From the NCBI RefSeq assembly GCF_029962835.1, contig NC_080588.1, forward strand, positions 68,044,501-68,108,500: a stretch of 64,000 nt of DNA, given 5' to 3'. Source of the stretch: Magnolia sinica. Lineage: Eukaryota; Streptophyta; Magnoliopsida; Magnoliales; Magnoliaceae. Position 1 is the stretch's first letter; every line of letters begins with the position of its first letter. Positions 46,201-56,740 of the stretch are shown here, in pieces. The translations under genes were made by a program, and so were the position numbers. The notes beneath the pieces were generated by a model that saw only the letters and a program-made list of their open reading frames with translations, made no database searches and was not told the origin of the DNA.

Positions 46201-49200
46201 ATAATGCGTCAGACATGATGATCAAGGCTTTACTCAATGGCAAGTTTGAAGTTTGTAGAAACCAGACTGGCTTGAAAAAAAATGAATTCCTCCTGAGTCG
46301 AAAAGGGGGAGATTTGATAAGGATTTTCTCCTCATTGCTGGGTACGATGAAATCGAACCAGTTTCGATATCATCGATAACTGTCGGGACTTTTCATCGCT
46401 GGTCGCTTGACAGTTTTGGTCCTGTTTTGACATCATCGAAGGACCTTAGATGATATCAAAGGCTATCATCGAGAGACCTTCGATGACATCGATAATTGTA
46501 GGAATTTTTCACCCCTGATCGCTGGACAGCTTTGGTCCTGTTTCGATATCATCGAAGGACCTTAGATGATTTCGAAGGCTGTCATCGAGAGACCTTCGAT
46601 ATCATCGAAGAGTTACGCAGATGCGCTTGCGGAAATACAGATTCTGTGGAAATTGTTTCCTATTTTGATTTTACCTCTTTATATTCTTATATAAAGGGTG
46701 TATGCGGGATTGGGGTGTATTCCAGAGTATTCTAAGGTTTCCTAAAAGTTTTCTAGGACTTAGGGCTATCAAAGGTGAGAGAGAGAGAGAAAGAAAGAAA
46801 GAGAGAGGAAGCTTGTGGAAGGGAGATTCTGCTTATAGAGGTGATCTACTTCGCAGTCCACGTCTCAGCGCCTCTACATCCTCGTGATCGGTGAGATCCC
46901 TCTGTTTTTCCATTATTCCCTTATTGTTCATCCACTCCTGCGTGAGTAAAGAATGTTTGATCCAAGCGGCGTGTGCTTGTGATCGGTTGTAACGTTCTGC
47001 TTTATAATGGATTGTTGATCTAGACGAGGTCCCGTGATTTTTACCTCTTTGAGGGTTTTCCGCGTAAATTTCTTTGGTGTCGTGTGGTTTATGCTTTGAT
47101 TTATTTCATTGCTTAATTATCCCATAATTCTGGTTTGTTCTGAGAGGCTAGATCCTAAGATTTTGGTGCAAGGCCCCCAACAATTAATGCACCTCGGTGG
47201 TCAGCTAGTAACTGTCCACCCCCAGCACACATGCCAACGTTACATGCTTACAAAATCCAAGCCATGCAAAAGGTGGCCCCCGCCATGAAGATGCATGGCA
47301 CCAATGGGAGGAGGCATTCTACTCATCAACCATGCCACACCTTAGGAAAACAATGGCAATTTAAATCAGACCTGCCAATGGTCTGATTCAATGTGCGCAT
47401 GTTGTCCACCTGATGACAGGACTGGCCCGATTTTTGTGCATGATGATCATGGTGAAATCATAATCTACAGCTTTTATTAGCAACCATATGTTTCTCCCAA
47501 AAGACCAACAAGAATGTGACCAATCAATCCAACCATACATGGTATTGGGGATTTTAGAACGAAAAAAAAAATACCTCGAGGTGGAATCGTTATGTGGGGA
47601 TGTGTCAGAACAAAGTCACCAGTTGAATGGTCCAATGTAAATGCATGCGTTCCAGAACCAAAGCTGACGCAGAATATGGTGGCAGATGAGTAAAGAACAT
47701 AGCCAGCAGCAACAAGCCTCTGCCCACTTTGGAGTGAATTTAGTAGTGCCTTCTCTTCGATGGGTAGATGATCCAATTCCACAAGCCGGTTATAGATGCC
47801 AAATATTGTCCCGGTTGGAATAGAGGCATCAATATTTCGAGAACCGTCTAGAGGATCAGTGACCACGACAAAAGGACCATCGTCAGCTATCCAAACTGGG
47901 ACAGGGTCTTCTTCCGAAGCCATGACTGAAACTTTGCCAGAACTACGGAGGGAGGACAGGATGATGTCATTCTGCATAATCAGAGAGTTCTTCTGTTCAG
48001 AAACATAACCTTCATTTTCTTTTCACTCATTTTTAATTGTAATTCTTACGTGTGAAACTGTGCATTACAGGGGCAGGTTCTCTAATGAACCTTAGTATGC
48101 GACTCACGAGAAGCAAGAGCCCCACACATGCCATGCAGCATGCATGTTCAAGATCCAGGCAGTTCATCAGGTGCGCCCTGCCAGGGATTTTCCATGGTCC
48201 AAAGTCATGGTGGTGTGGTCATTGGCTGGGACATGTGCATGTCATATATGGACTTTTGGTCGATTCTTTTGAGATGTTCATCCTTTTACATGAGTGGTCA
48301 CCAGACGGTTGTACAAGCCTGATTTTGGGGCCACTGCAAATGCAAACCAGAGCCTACCTGATGAATGATCCTACACACATGTATCACATGATTACGTGTG
48401 GCATATCTTACTCACATGAGGGTATGCATGCCGGCGACTAGAAACAAATTGCTAACTGAAATCTAGAACAGCTCATACTTAAACATTTTGGGTCCATAAC
48501 CAACTTTTGGAAACTTCGCAGACCTTTTTTCATTTTTAGAAAGATCGTCTGCACTCTTATTAGGGCCAAAGGCAGGCATAAAAGAAAACAGAAACCAAAG
48601 GAAAGAAAAACTAAACAACTAGAAAGGAACAAAACAAAACAGAAAACAAAAGAAAACAGACGACAAATGACCACCCCGATTCACCAGCCCCAAAAATACA
48701 ACAAGCTCAGCCCTCCCAATCAGCATTGCATATGAAAACCCGATTAAGAACACCACCCACCGTACTGACGCTATAAGAACCAGATTAATTACCATATGAG
48801 GTTGTATAGAGACTAGAAATTATCAGCTTGATCCAAAACATTTGTGGCCCCAAGAAGTTTTTAATGGTGGGCGTTCAATCAATATTGTGCGGTCCACTTG
48901 AGATTTAGATCAACCTCATTTTTGGGCTCATAGCATAAAATGATCTGGAAGAATGGGTGGACGGCATGGATGAAACACATACAAAATGCTTCTCTACCAA
49001 ACAACAACTGCCAAATTTGCTAGGGCTGCAACTTGGGTTCGGGTCAAATTAAGTTCTGAGTTTTGAGTCGAGTCTATGAGTTTTAGAACTATGCCATGGA
49101 TGAGCTAACTCAATGTAGTGAATAGTAGCAAAAGCGCATCGTAAGATTGAGAATTTATAGAAATTCGAATTCCCTCCCATCACAAGCAGAAATCAAATGA

Positions 49201-49780
49201 AACTAAATGGAAAAAAATTCCAAATTCCTCAGTGAATTCACATCAAAACAGAAACAAATTCCAAATTATAGAAATATCCACAAAAAGAAATTCGAAACAG
49301 AATAGAAAAAAGACAAATTGGCTATCCCAAACCGACAAAATATACCTCAAAAATTCAATGAAGGATAGAAAGTGAGAGTACCGAAACGATATCCAGTGGC
49401 TTCGGAATGTCTCTTCCAGCTGCCAGATCAGCCCCACCAACACCCTTCCATCTCCCAATCTCGGAATTGAAAGGCGAGGCGACAACGGCCGCGATCCTCT
49501 TACACGCGTACTGCAAGTGATTGATCAAAATGAGGAGATCGTCCCCGACGCCGGCCTCCGCCTTCCCCATGTAATCCATCAGAGTATGATAACCGTCCGT
49601 TTGAGAAGGTCCCATGTCGGATACTACCCTCAGGCCGGAGAAAGACGCCATCAGAGAACGGGAGGGGCCGCTGCCTAGCAGCTTGAGCGCTGGCGGGAAG
49701 ATGGAGGGTTTTCGCGGGAAGGTGAGAGGTTTTGGCGGGAAATTCAAATTCGAATTTGGAATGAGGGTCGATGATAGCAT
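40212..49780 (-). CDS. Plastid-type fructose-1,6-bisphosphatase, non-redox form (cpFBPII-like)
   Basis: Three exons on the minus strand: 49780-49382, 47971-47575 and 40612-40212 (TGA). They total 1197 nt and 398 residues, all with GT..AG junctions. FBPase hydrolyses fructose-1,6-bisphosphate to fructose-6-phosphate (Calvin cycle or gluconeogenesis). Visible motifs: GRWKGVGGADLAAG in exon 1; MASEED (150-155) and the metal-binding DPLDGSRNID (172-181) in exon 2; IYSVNDARYF, the substrate-site stretch FHRTLIYGG, and FLVEQAGG in exon 3. The N-terminus is Ser/Pro/Lys-rich and lacks acids, like a plastid transit peptide. The Cys-rich redox loop of classical plastid FBPase is absent; the corresponding region (LDHLPIEEKALLNSLQSG) is short. 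That fits the second plastid isoform. A cytosolic enzyme is less likely because of the N-terminal extension. The ATG is the first in frame. Intron 2 (6,962 bp) carries a copia element. Confidence 0.94.
41036..41372. mobile_element. tRNA-like SINE pieces beside the copia element
   Basis: Two tandem plus-strand pieces (about 41036-41117 and 41118-41200) contain GAGGTCGTGGGTTCGAGCAC, with a box-B-like GGTTCGAGCACCC. A minus-strand piece (about 41280-41372) reads AGGTCTTGGGTTCGATACCC. All continue into GTGTGTG/GTGAGTGC-rich bodies, and an A-rich stretch follows the second plus-strand piece. This family differs from the SINE at 19449. Confidence 0.55.
41428..42295 (+). repeat. 5' LTR of the copia element
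   Basis: 868 bp, starting TTATAGGG (mutated from the TGATAAGG of the other LTR) and ending CCCCCAATA. It has a TATATAAA box at 41801-41808. An internal ~116-bp unit rich in TTTCGATATCATCGA is duplicated at about 41475-41725. Confidence 0.93.
42299..42310 (+). other. Copia primer binding site
   Basis: TGGTATTAGAGC lies three bases after the 5' LTR. It differs at one base from the TGGTATCAGAGC that pairs with plant initiator-Met tRNA. Confidence 0.88.
42347..46280 (+). pseudogene. Decayed copia gag-pol
   Basis: One original frame is broken by stops and shifts. Gag starts at 42347, with stops at 42539, 42659 and 43037. The last stop lies inside the zinc knuckle, whose final Cys is also replaced by Tyr. 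Further stops are at 43211 and 43223. The protease motif reads DLGAS instead of DSGAS (43234-43248). The integrase region follows (CIRTDNGGEY, SPQHNGVIERMNRT). A frameshift near 44290 leads into DERSKLDMK. A stop is at 44782. Reverse transcriptase has FKARLVVKGF, SLYGLKQAPRQW and YVDDML, with another frameshift near 45345. RNase H traces (LSTTEAEYIAV, YCDNQSVIHL) span about 45960-46240 with further breaks. It cannot encode working proteins. Confidence 0.95.
46301..46312 (+). other. Copia polypurine tract
   Basis: AAAAGGGGGAGA directly precedes the 3' LTR. It would prime plus-strand synthesis. Confidence 0.88.
46315..47182 (+). repeat. 3' LTR of the copia element
   Basis: 868 bp, the same length as the 5' LTR. 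It begins TGATAAGG and ends CCCCCAACA, so it has the canonical TG..CA ends. It has the same TATA box (46688-46695) and the same internal 116-bp duplication (about 46362-46612). Confidence 0.94.
47972..49381 (-). other. FBPase intron 1
   Basis: 1,410 bp. It contains the right half of a MITE core (about 48830-49000) and a GGGCTGCAACTTGGGTTCGG scrap near 49024 that recalls the hAT-like element at 52436. No hidden exon is seen: exon 1 ends DIVS and exon 2 begins NDIIL, contiguous in the family. Confidence 0.6.
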
Positions 49781-49947
49781 TATCGCTTGGGTGATCAGAT
49801 TGGAGAGAGTGAGAGAGGAGTTGAGAGGATGGAGTTGGGGATAAACCTCTCAAGGGGGAATTCTAACGTGCGCATCGCGTGCAATGGACGTGGGTGGAAT
49901 TTTAGGATGCGCGACCCGAGCTTTTGTACAATAGACTCGGGTTCCCA

Positions 49948-50523
49948 GGACGCGGATTGCGTACTGACACGTCAGTACCGAGGTGGCTACTTGCGGTGCT
50001 CTGTGGGCCCCGCATAATATATATGTATTTTATCCAAGCCGTCCATCTACTTTTCCAGATCATTACAGAACATGAACTCAAAAGTTCGAGAGATCCAAAT
50101 CTCAAGTGAACCACACCATAAGAAAAAGTAGAGATTGAATGCCTACTATTAAAAACTTTTAAGTTCGTTATAATGTTTACTTGTCATCCAACCTATTGAT
50201 TAAATCACGCACACCTGGATGAAAAGAAAATAGAGATATCAGCTTAATCTAAAACTTTTGTGGATCATAGAAAGAGAAAACAGAGATATCAGCTTAATCT
50301 AAAACTTTTGTGGATAATAGGAAGTTTGTAATGGTGAATGTTCAATCATCACTCTCTCTTGTAGTATTGTCCATATGAGATTTAGATCTTTCTCATTTTT
50401 GAGTTCATGCAATAAAATAATTTAGAAAAATAGATAGATGGCATGGATAGGACACATCCATCATGATGGGCCCACCGAACACTGTCAATAGCCACTTCGT
50501 TATCACTAGGCAAACGGTCGTCC
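49948..50523 (+). mobile_element. Probable Mutator-like MITE in the FBPase promoter, 9-bp target duplication
   Basis: 576 bp. The left end is GGACGCGGATTGCGTACTGA and the right end is AAACGGTCGTCC. The flanks GGGTTCCCA (49939-49947) and GGGTTCCTA (50524-50532) are 9-bp direct repeats with one mismatch. The interior is the common core and includes a 50-bp internal duplication (GAGATATCAGCTTAATC at 50233 and 50283). It begins 167 bp upstream of the FBPase ATG. Confidence 0.85.
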
Positions 50524-51019
50524 GGGTTCCTAATTCTGATAAGTGGGGACCTGTGCGGTTTCGCTGTCTCTAACACCATCGAGCTAGCTGATGTCAAAGA
50601 TACGTGGGCTAGACTACCGAGTATGTGTTTTATCACATGGTTCAATTTTATTTTATTTTTTATTTTGTTTATCCCTTTATCTCATGACATTATTCAAATA
50701 TGAACTTAGATCTAAATTTTAAGTGTGCCCCAACGCAAGAAACAATGGAAATTAAATGCTTACCTTTGTAAACATTTTAAGAGTCACAAGTTTTGAATCA
50801 AAAACTGATATTTGTGTTTTCCGACGTTTTTAACTGTGGACATCCAATCAATAATATTTTTCCTGTGGAGTGGTCTTCGTGTGATTCGGATCTGTCTTTC
50901 TTTTTTTTTTCAATTCAAGGGATAAAGGGGTTGTAAATGGGCAATTATGATTTACCCCTGCATTTACTTTTGGTAGCCGCTCTTTGACAGTAACTCAATG
51001 TGAAAGGATGATATTTTAG

Positions 51020-51503
51020 TGGGACTCACTTTTATGTGTATTTGATCCATGCCATTCATTCGTTTCTTCTCACTGCAGGGCATGAATCAAAAAATGAGGC
51101 AAATCCAAAGCTTAGGCTTCGGAATTGAAAACTTACCATCCATTTCTTTTATGGGGTCATCTGAAGTTTTGGATCAAGCTTTTTTTGTGTTTTCTATTAA
51201 TATATGTCTGTATGACATTATAAACGGTTTGGATGACAGGAATGTATCTATGTGAATCCTAGGCTCATTTTAACCATTAACAGTAGGCATACATTTCCAC
51301 ATGTTTCCTGTGGTGGGGATCATTTAAGCCTTGTATCTGCCTCATTTTTTGGCTTATATGCTCTAAAATGAGCACCTAAAATAAATAGACGGTGTGGAGC
51401 AGACACATGCATGAGGATGGGCCTCACAAAATTTACCACTATAATTTTCATCAAATAACAACGTTTTGTGCCACTACTTTCAAGCCAAACTTAGAAAAAC
51501 AAA

Positions 51504-51508
<5 letters not shown>
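51020..51508 (+). repeat. MITE-core copy
   Basis: Runs from about TAGTGGGACTCACTTTTATG (51020) to ATGCATGAGGATGGGCCTCA (51425), with diverged arms. A TA run follows at about 51509-51538. Confidence 0.5.
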
Positions 51509-51536
<28 letters not shown>

Positions 51537-51542
<6 letters not shown>

Positions 51543-51673
51543 AGTTTGTTAGTTTGTTAATACACCCCACTGGCAGTTGACACTTCAGTGTTAGCCACCC
51601 CCACTAGGGATTACCTCAAGTGTTGAAACGAGGTATTTTTCACTCAGTCTACCACTTGAGCTATGAAACAGGG
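51537..51673 (-). mobile_element. tRNA-derived SINE, copy 3 (best preserved)
   Basis: On the minus strand: TCATAGCTCAAGTGGTAGAC (box A, very like TAGCTCAGTGGTAGAG of plant tRNAs), CTCGTTTCAACACTTGAG, TAATCCCTAGTGGGGGTGGC, then a body ending in AACAAACTAACAAACTAAC and a TA run. It matches the copies at 19449 and 35617. Confidence 0.7.
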
Positions 51674-52435
51674 CGTGACATAGATAAAACATATGCATCA
51701 TGATTGGGCCCACAGAGCTTTGACACCAACTACTGCTGCTGATGTTGGGGTCACTAGCCAAACAGTGTCCATCAGTGCCATGGGTGTGTTGGGTTCCACT
51801 GCAAATGGACTGAGCCCCAACAATTTAGCCTACAAAAGTGTGCCTCGCGCACTATGCCCATGTATTATGTGGTTGGATATGTGGTCGTATGATTGGAATC
51901 GACAATGCCTGGAGTCTATCCTACAAGAGCCCTTGTCAGAAATTTAAGCTGAATGGATGTGAAAGGCTCAGCCCATTCTAACCGTACCTTGATCTTAGGG
52001 AACTTCACACAAGTAAAAGATAAACAACTTACATTCAGGGATCCACTTAACTATTATAAGAGTACAAATGAATTAATCACTTATTTGATTCTATGATATT
52101 AAAAAGGCCTCCGGCTATGATCAATGATTTAAATTGTTTATTGGCAACCTAATAAATGAATATACGATTAAACATAATAAATTTCTCACAAACATCATGG
52201 TGGGCCCTACCTAGCTTCTAAGCACAGCATCTAAGGCAATCTGCTACAGCAATGGCTTCACTACCTAATTGGCATCGATAATTCTAAGCTACATATTCGG
52301 CATCAATGCCACGTATTTGCATGGCAACTGCATTCAGCACTTGAGATATTTTCTTCTCTTTTTTTCTTTTTTTTTTCTTTTTTTTTTTTTTTTTCATTTT
52401 AAGATAAGGGCTAGATCTTTTCAAGCACTTCTGAC

Positions 52436-53153
52436 TAGGGCTGAAAGTCGGGCAGGTTGGGTTGGGTTGGGTTGGGTTGGGTTGGATCGGGTTGGTGCTC
52501 AACCCTAGTCCAACCTAAAGTTACTATACTTCAACCTTAACCCAACTCAATCCTGCCTAACCTCGGATTAGGAATTCTCAACCCAAGCCCAACCCAAGCG
52601 AGCTCGATCGGGTTAGTCGGGTGGATACATGCTAATATTTTCATTTTTACATTAGTCTATTATATTTCAATATACGTCTTATTTTTTGTATCTATAATTT
52701 TATTAATTAATTATATATATATATATATAGTTATTTATCGTAGAAAACTTCATTTTTCCTAAACAAACAAGTTAAAATATAGGACAACTACTCCTTTAAA
52801 AGTTGTGTTGTGTAAATGCAATCTATTTGGGAGAGAGAAATCCGGCATATCTTGTTAGCTTGAGTCATCGGAAATGATGTGGACCAATGAGACCTAACAA
52901 TACTGAAATTTTCTATGCCTTCAACAGAGGCGATCCATACTTAATTATAATTTATAAATAACTTATATGTTGTTCGGGTTTGGGTTAGGTCGGTCAACCC
53001 AAGACCTCAACCCGAGTCCGGCTCAAGTTTTATCAAGTTGGTGTTTGTATAACCCAAGCCTGGGATTGGACTCGATACATCATGCCCAAGCTCAACCCAA
53101 TGTCGGGTCGGCCACGGGTCAGTCGGGTTGAACCTGCCCAACTTTCAGCCCTA
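52436..53153 (+). mobile_element. hAT-like MITE with 8-bp target duplication and TTGGG array
   Basis: 718 bp with ends TAGGGCTGAAAGTCGGGCAG and CTGCCCAACTTTCAGCCCTA. The inverted arms are GGTTGGGTTGGG-rich. The flanks CTTCTGAC (52428-52435) and CTTCTGGC (53154-53161) are 8-bp direct repeats with one mismatch, and 8 bp is the hAT length. The middle (52640-52960) is AT-rich and non-coding. The (TTGGG)n run is part of the arm, not a telomere. Confidence 0.85.
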
Positions 53154-53167
53154 CTTCTGGCACATAA

Positions 53168-53204
<37 letters not shown>

Positions 53205-54790
53205 ATAAATAAATAAATAAAATTCTGAGCTCATCAAGCCACTCTTGCTATAGTAGGCAGCGAGGAGCTCACCATCCTCAACGGTGTAGTGATAGGTGAG
53301 ATTACACTAGTGGAGCCATAAGCTGTTGGAGTTTTACTTAGCCAAAACGCCCACCTATTAAATCTCGCCACACGGCCACCATGAGAGTTGTGAGCCCCTT
53401 GCCCGCAAATCTTGTTTCTGCTAGTGTATTGGGTTTGGCCCTAACTTCCGGGCCCACCCTAATGTATGTTTTTTATATCCATGCTACCCATCTACTTTTC
53501 TAACTCATGTAGCATGATCCTAAAAATGAAACAGATCCATATATATCTTAGGTGGATCACACCATATGAAATGGTAGCGATTGACCATTAAATACTTCTC
53601 ATGGGTTATAAAAGTTTTGGATGAATTAAATATTTGTTTTATTTTTTTTCCTTTCATACATGTTTATATGACCTTATTGACAAGCCGGATGGTTAGTAGC
53701 CATTACGGTAGCCCTTATAAAGTTTTTAATGATGTGTGTTCAATCAGTGTTGTTTCCTAGGGTAGTTCACTTAAGATTTGGATTTGTTACATTTTAATTT
53801 TTTTCCATACCTCAAAATAAACTGAACAATAGATGGATAGTGTAGATATACAACACATACATCAAAGTGGGTCACAGGGTTACACCTCATAATAAGAAAA
53901 AGTTGCTTATAAAGTAAATAGGTTGGTCTTAGGTTAACCCTCTCATATATTCCACCCACTTTCCTACACCGCATGGGGCTGTTGATGGACGGCTTGGCTC
54001 AAGCAAAATCAAACTTTTGAATTGGTCAGGCCTAAACAATTCAAAATTTAGGCCAAAGTCAACTCTAAGCCTGTCTTCTTGACAACCCTATTTAAACATG
54101 ATGGGAGTCTAGTCGAGGTAGGTCAAGCTTGGGCTTGGACAAGCGGTAAGTGGCTCTAATCCATGGTTTCAATGCCCAGGCATGTCTAATATAACTCGTT
54201 CGCTTAGATTGGGTCTGACCCGGCTGGGTTTGAGGCCACGAGTTGCACTTAACTAAAGCAAGTCACTACCCAATTTAGGGTTGAATGACTTAAGTTGAGT
54301 CAGCTGAGTCTTAAAACCGTAGCTGCTCATGATTCTAGGCACATTTTGTAAATAAGATCTCACTAAGTTCTATAAACCTTACCATGATATATGTATTATA
54401 TATACATTATATACACAGCGATCATCTATTAGGAAAGATTATTTTAAAAGGCAATATAAGGCAGAGATACAAAGCTCAAGTGGACCTATCATTAAACCAA
54501 AATAATAATAATAATGGAGATTGAATGCCTACCATTGAAAATTTTCAGCGCTACAAAAGCTTTTAGATCAAGTTAACATGTGTGTTTATCTCAAATAAAT
54601 ATCATATCGACCCAAAGAAGGTTTTAAGGTTTGAATGAGTTAGGTTGAGTCATTGTCCCCACTGTTTTGTGGGGGTGGAGCTTTCGATTTTCCTCGTTCT
54701 TTTGCATGTTTATTAAAATGATCTCTCCAATTGAAAGTACCCCGTGAATACAACACAAAATCATGATGGGCCTACAAAATTGGATGACGC
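53168..54790 (+). repeat. (AAT)n/(AAAT)n run and two MITE-core copies
   Basis: Simple repeats of AAT then AAAT lie at 53168-53221. Core copies lie at about 53450-53880 and 54365-54775. A GACTC-rich scrap lies near 54240-54320. No gene is seen. Confidence 0.5.
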
Positions 54791-55163
54791 CTCTTCATTA
54801 GCTAGATAGCTGACGAAGCCGTCATCAGCTAATCATCGTCCGGGTCTGGGCTTGCGCTGATCCTGACACGAACTGTCAGTCCCATTGCCACCCTGATCGC
54901 ACCACCTGCTATTTATCTGTTGTTCCTCACTGGCCGTGCTGGACCACAAACCTCTCCTTAGAAAATTTTAACCGTCCGATTTGTACTATTCTCCTTCGAC
55001 AGCTGGACTCAATAGACCAATGGTCTGGATTATAGAACCATGGCCCCCACTTTTCAGAATTATAAACACGTGTAAACGTGCATAGATGCAGGCCACCTGC
55101 ACACAATTCAGCTTTTCCCAGACTTCCAAGGACATGTCAGGCATTACAGAAATCAAGAAATTG

Positions 55164-55672
55164 GATTGGCTACTCCCACTGCCACTAGCCAATGGCTAGT
55201 GGTCGGTGCTCTGTGGGCCCCACCATGATATATTTGTTTCATCTATGCCGTCCACCCATTCTTCCAGATCATTTTATGGTAAGAGTCGAAAAATTAGGTT
55301 GATCCAAATCTCAAGTGGACTGCACATTGTTAATTGAATTCCTACAAGCTTATTGGTGGGTAGAAAAGTTTTGGATCAAGATGATATGATCCAAGTAAGT
55401 CTGTATGACCTAATCAACAGGTTAGATGTCAAATAACCATTACAGTGGGCCCTGGGAGGTTTTTAAAGGTAGAAATTCAATCACTATTGTTTTCCCATGG
55501 TGTGGTCTACCTGAGATTCAGATATATCTATTTTTAATTTTTTTTTGCATCAGGTTTAAAATTATCTTTTAAAATGTACGGACGGCGTGGATAAAACACA
55601 TACATCATAGTAGGGTCCACATAGCACCGACCACTAGCCACCTAACTGGTGGCGGCGCCACGAGCCAAACCG
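55164..55672 (+). mobile_element. MITE with GGATTGGCTACTCC / GGACGCGGTTTGGCT ends
   Basis: Left GGATTGGCTACTCCCACTGC, right complement of GGACGCGGTTTGGCTCGTGG. The inner arms TGGTCGGTGCTCTGTGGGCC pair with GTCCACATAGCACCGACCA. It is related to the foldback elements at 12308 and 15302. Target duplications were not resolved. Confidence 0.6.
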
Positions 55673-55717
55673 CGTCCAGAGATCGAAGGACAAAATCCCA
55701 ACCCGCTTCGTCGGCCG

Positions 55718-56209
55718 CGGATTGCGTGTCCCCGGGCACAGGAAGTTCCTGTAGTCGTAGCTGTGTGGTGTCCATAGAAATGGTCGTGACAAATCCACTC
55801 CGTCCATCAGTTTTTCAAGACCACAATACGACATTTTGCTCAAATCAGACAGATAAAAGAACGCATGTGGGCCACACCACACAAAACAGTTGGAACATAG
55901 ACGTTCACCGTTAAAACCTTTCTGGAGCCGACAATGATGGTTATATGCTATCCAAACCGTTAATAGGGTTACTACCATTCAGATAAATGTAGGAGCAAAT
56001 ATCATCCTGACACAAAACTTATCTGGCCCCCACAAAGTTTCCAATGGTGGGCGATCAATCCACGATTTTTCATGTAGTGTGGCCCACAAGAGTCTTGGAT
56101 CTAAATAATTTTTAAAACCGTGTGCTATTGCGATCTTTAAAAACTGATGGACGGAGAGGATTTGTCACGGGAATATCTGTGGGCCCCAGACAGCTTCCGA
56201 CTACAGGGC
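55718..56209 (+). mobile_element. MITE just upstream of the P450-reductase relic
   Basis: Left CGCGGATTGCGTGTCCCCGG with TAGTCGTAGCTGTGTGG; right CTGTGGGCCCCAGACAGCTT and CGACTACAGGGCGTCC. The interior is the common core. No clear target duplication is seen. It ends about 180 bp before the first readable codon of the relic. Confidence 0.6.
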
Positions 56210-56692
56210 GTCCTCCCTTCCTCTTCCCTATCCAAGTATCTCCTCACTCTGCAAGTCAAAACGCCACGATAACTCCTCAAAAGGCCAATCACAACCATTT
56301 TCCCAACCTTCTCTTCGTTTTCTAGGGTTTTCAAAAGTTCTGACAGTAAAGAAAAAGCCGAAGAGCTTCCTCTCTTCAGCTCCTAAATCCTAGAAATTTC
56401 ATACCACCATACCGTCGAACTCGAGCTCCTTCGGATCGATCTCGGCATTTACTTCGAATCGGCCTGTGTCTCCGATCCCATCCTCGTCGCATTCACCACA
56501 GCCATGTCGTTCGGCCTCGCCTTTTTCGTGTACAGACGGTTCTCTTCAGATCGCGGGAAGCTGCATTTGAAGATTGTCGAAGCACCACATAAGATCTCAG
56601 CGGGGAAGGAGGATCCGGAGGCCGTTGCGGATCCTGGGAAGACGAAGGTTACAGTCTTCTTCGGGACTCGGCCTCGGGAGGCCGAGGGATTT

Positions 56693-56740
56693 GCTAAGGT
56701 GTGTTTGAGAGCTTTGGCTAAGGTGTGTTTGAGAGCTTTG
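56693..56740 (+). repeat. 24-bp tandem duplication across the reductase exon 1 donor
   Basis: GCTAAGGTGTGTTTGAGAGC and four following bases occur twice, so the AAG|GTGTGT donor is present twice, 24 bases apart. Confidence 0.85.

Larger units (their letters stand above)
41428..47182 (+). mobile_element. Ty1/copia LTR retrotransposon, complete but inactive, in FBPase intron 2
   Basis: 5,755 bp, flanked by the 5-bp target duplication ATTAA (41423-41427 and 47183-47187). It has two LTRs of 868 bp, a tRNA-iMet-type primer site, a purine tract, and a gag-pol with integrase before reverse transcriptase, which defines Ty1/copia. The pol motifs resemble the Tnt1/Tork group. The LTRs differ at several percent of positions by eye, so the insertion is old. 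It lies antisense to FBPase. Confidence 0.96.

Noticed and set aside
51693-51947. Plus-strand open frame of 84 codons
   Set aside because: No recognisable domain, start context or splice structure. It lies at the edge of a MITE-core fragment.
52455-52500. Telomere-like TTGGG array
   Set aside because: The plant telomere word is TTTAGGG; this run is an arm of an inverted-repeat element with an 8-bp target duplication.
55634-55978. Minus-strand open frame of 114 codons upstream of the reductase relic
   Set aside because: It runs across two adjoining MITEs; similar frames occur in other core copies and carry no conserved motif.
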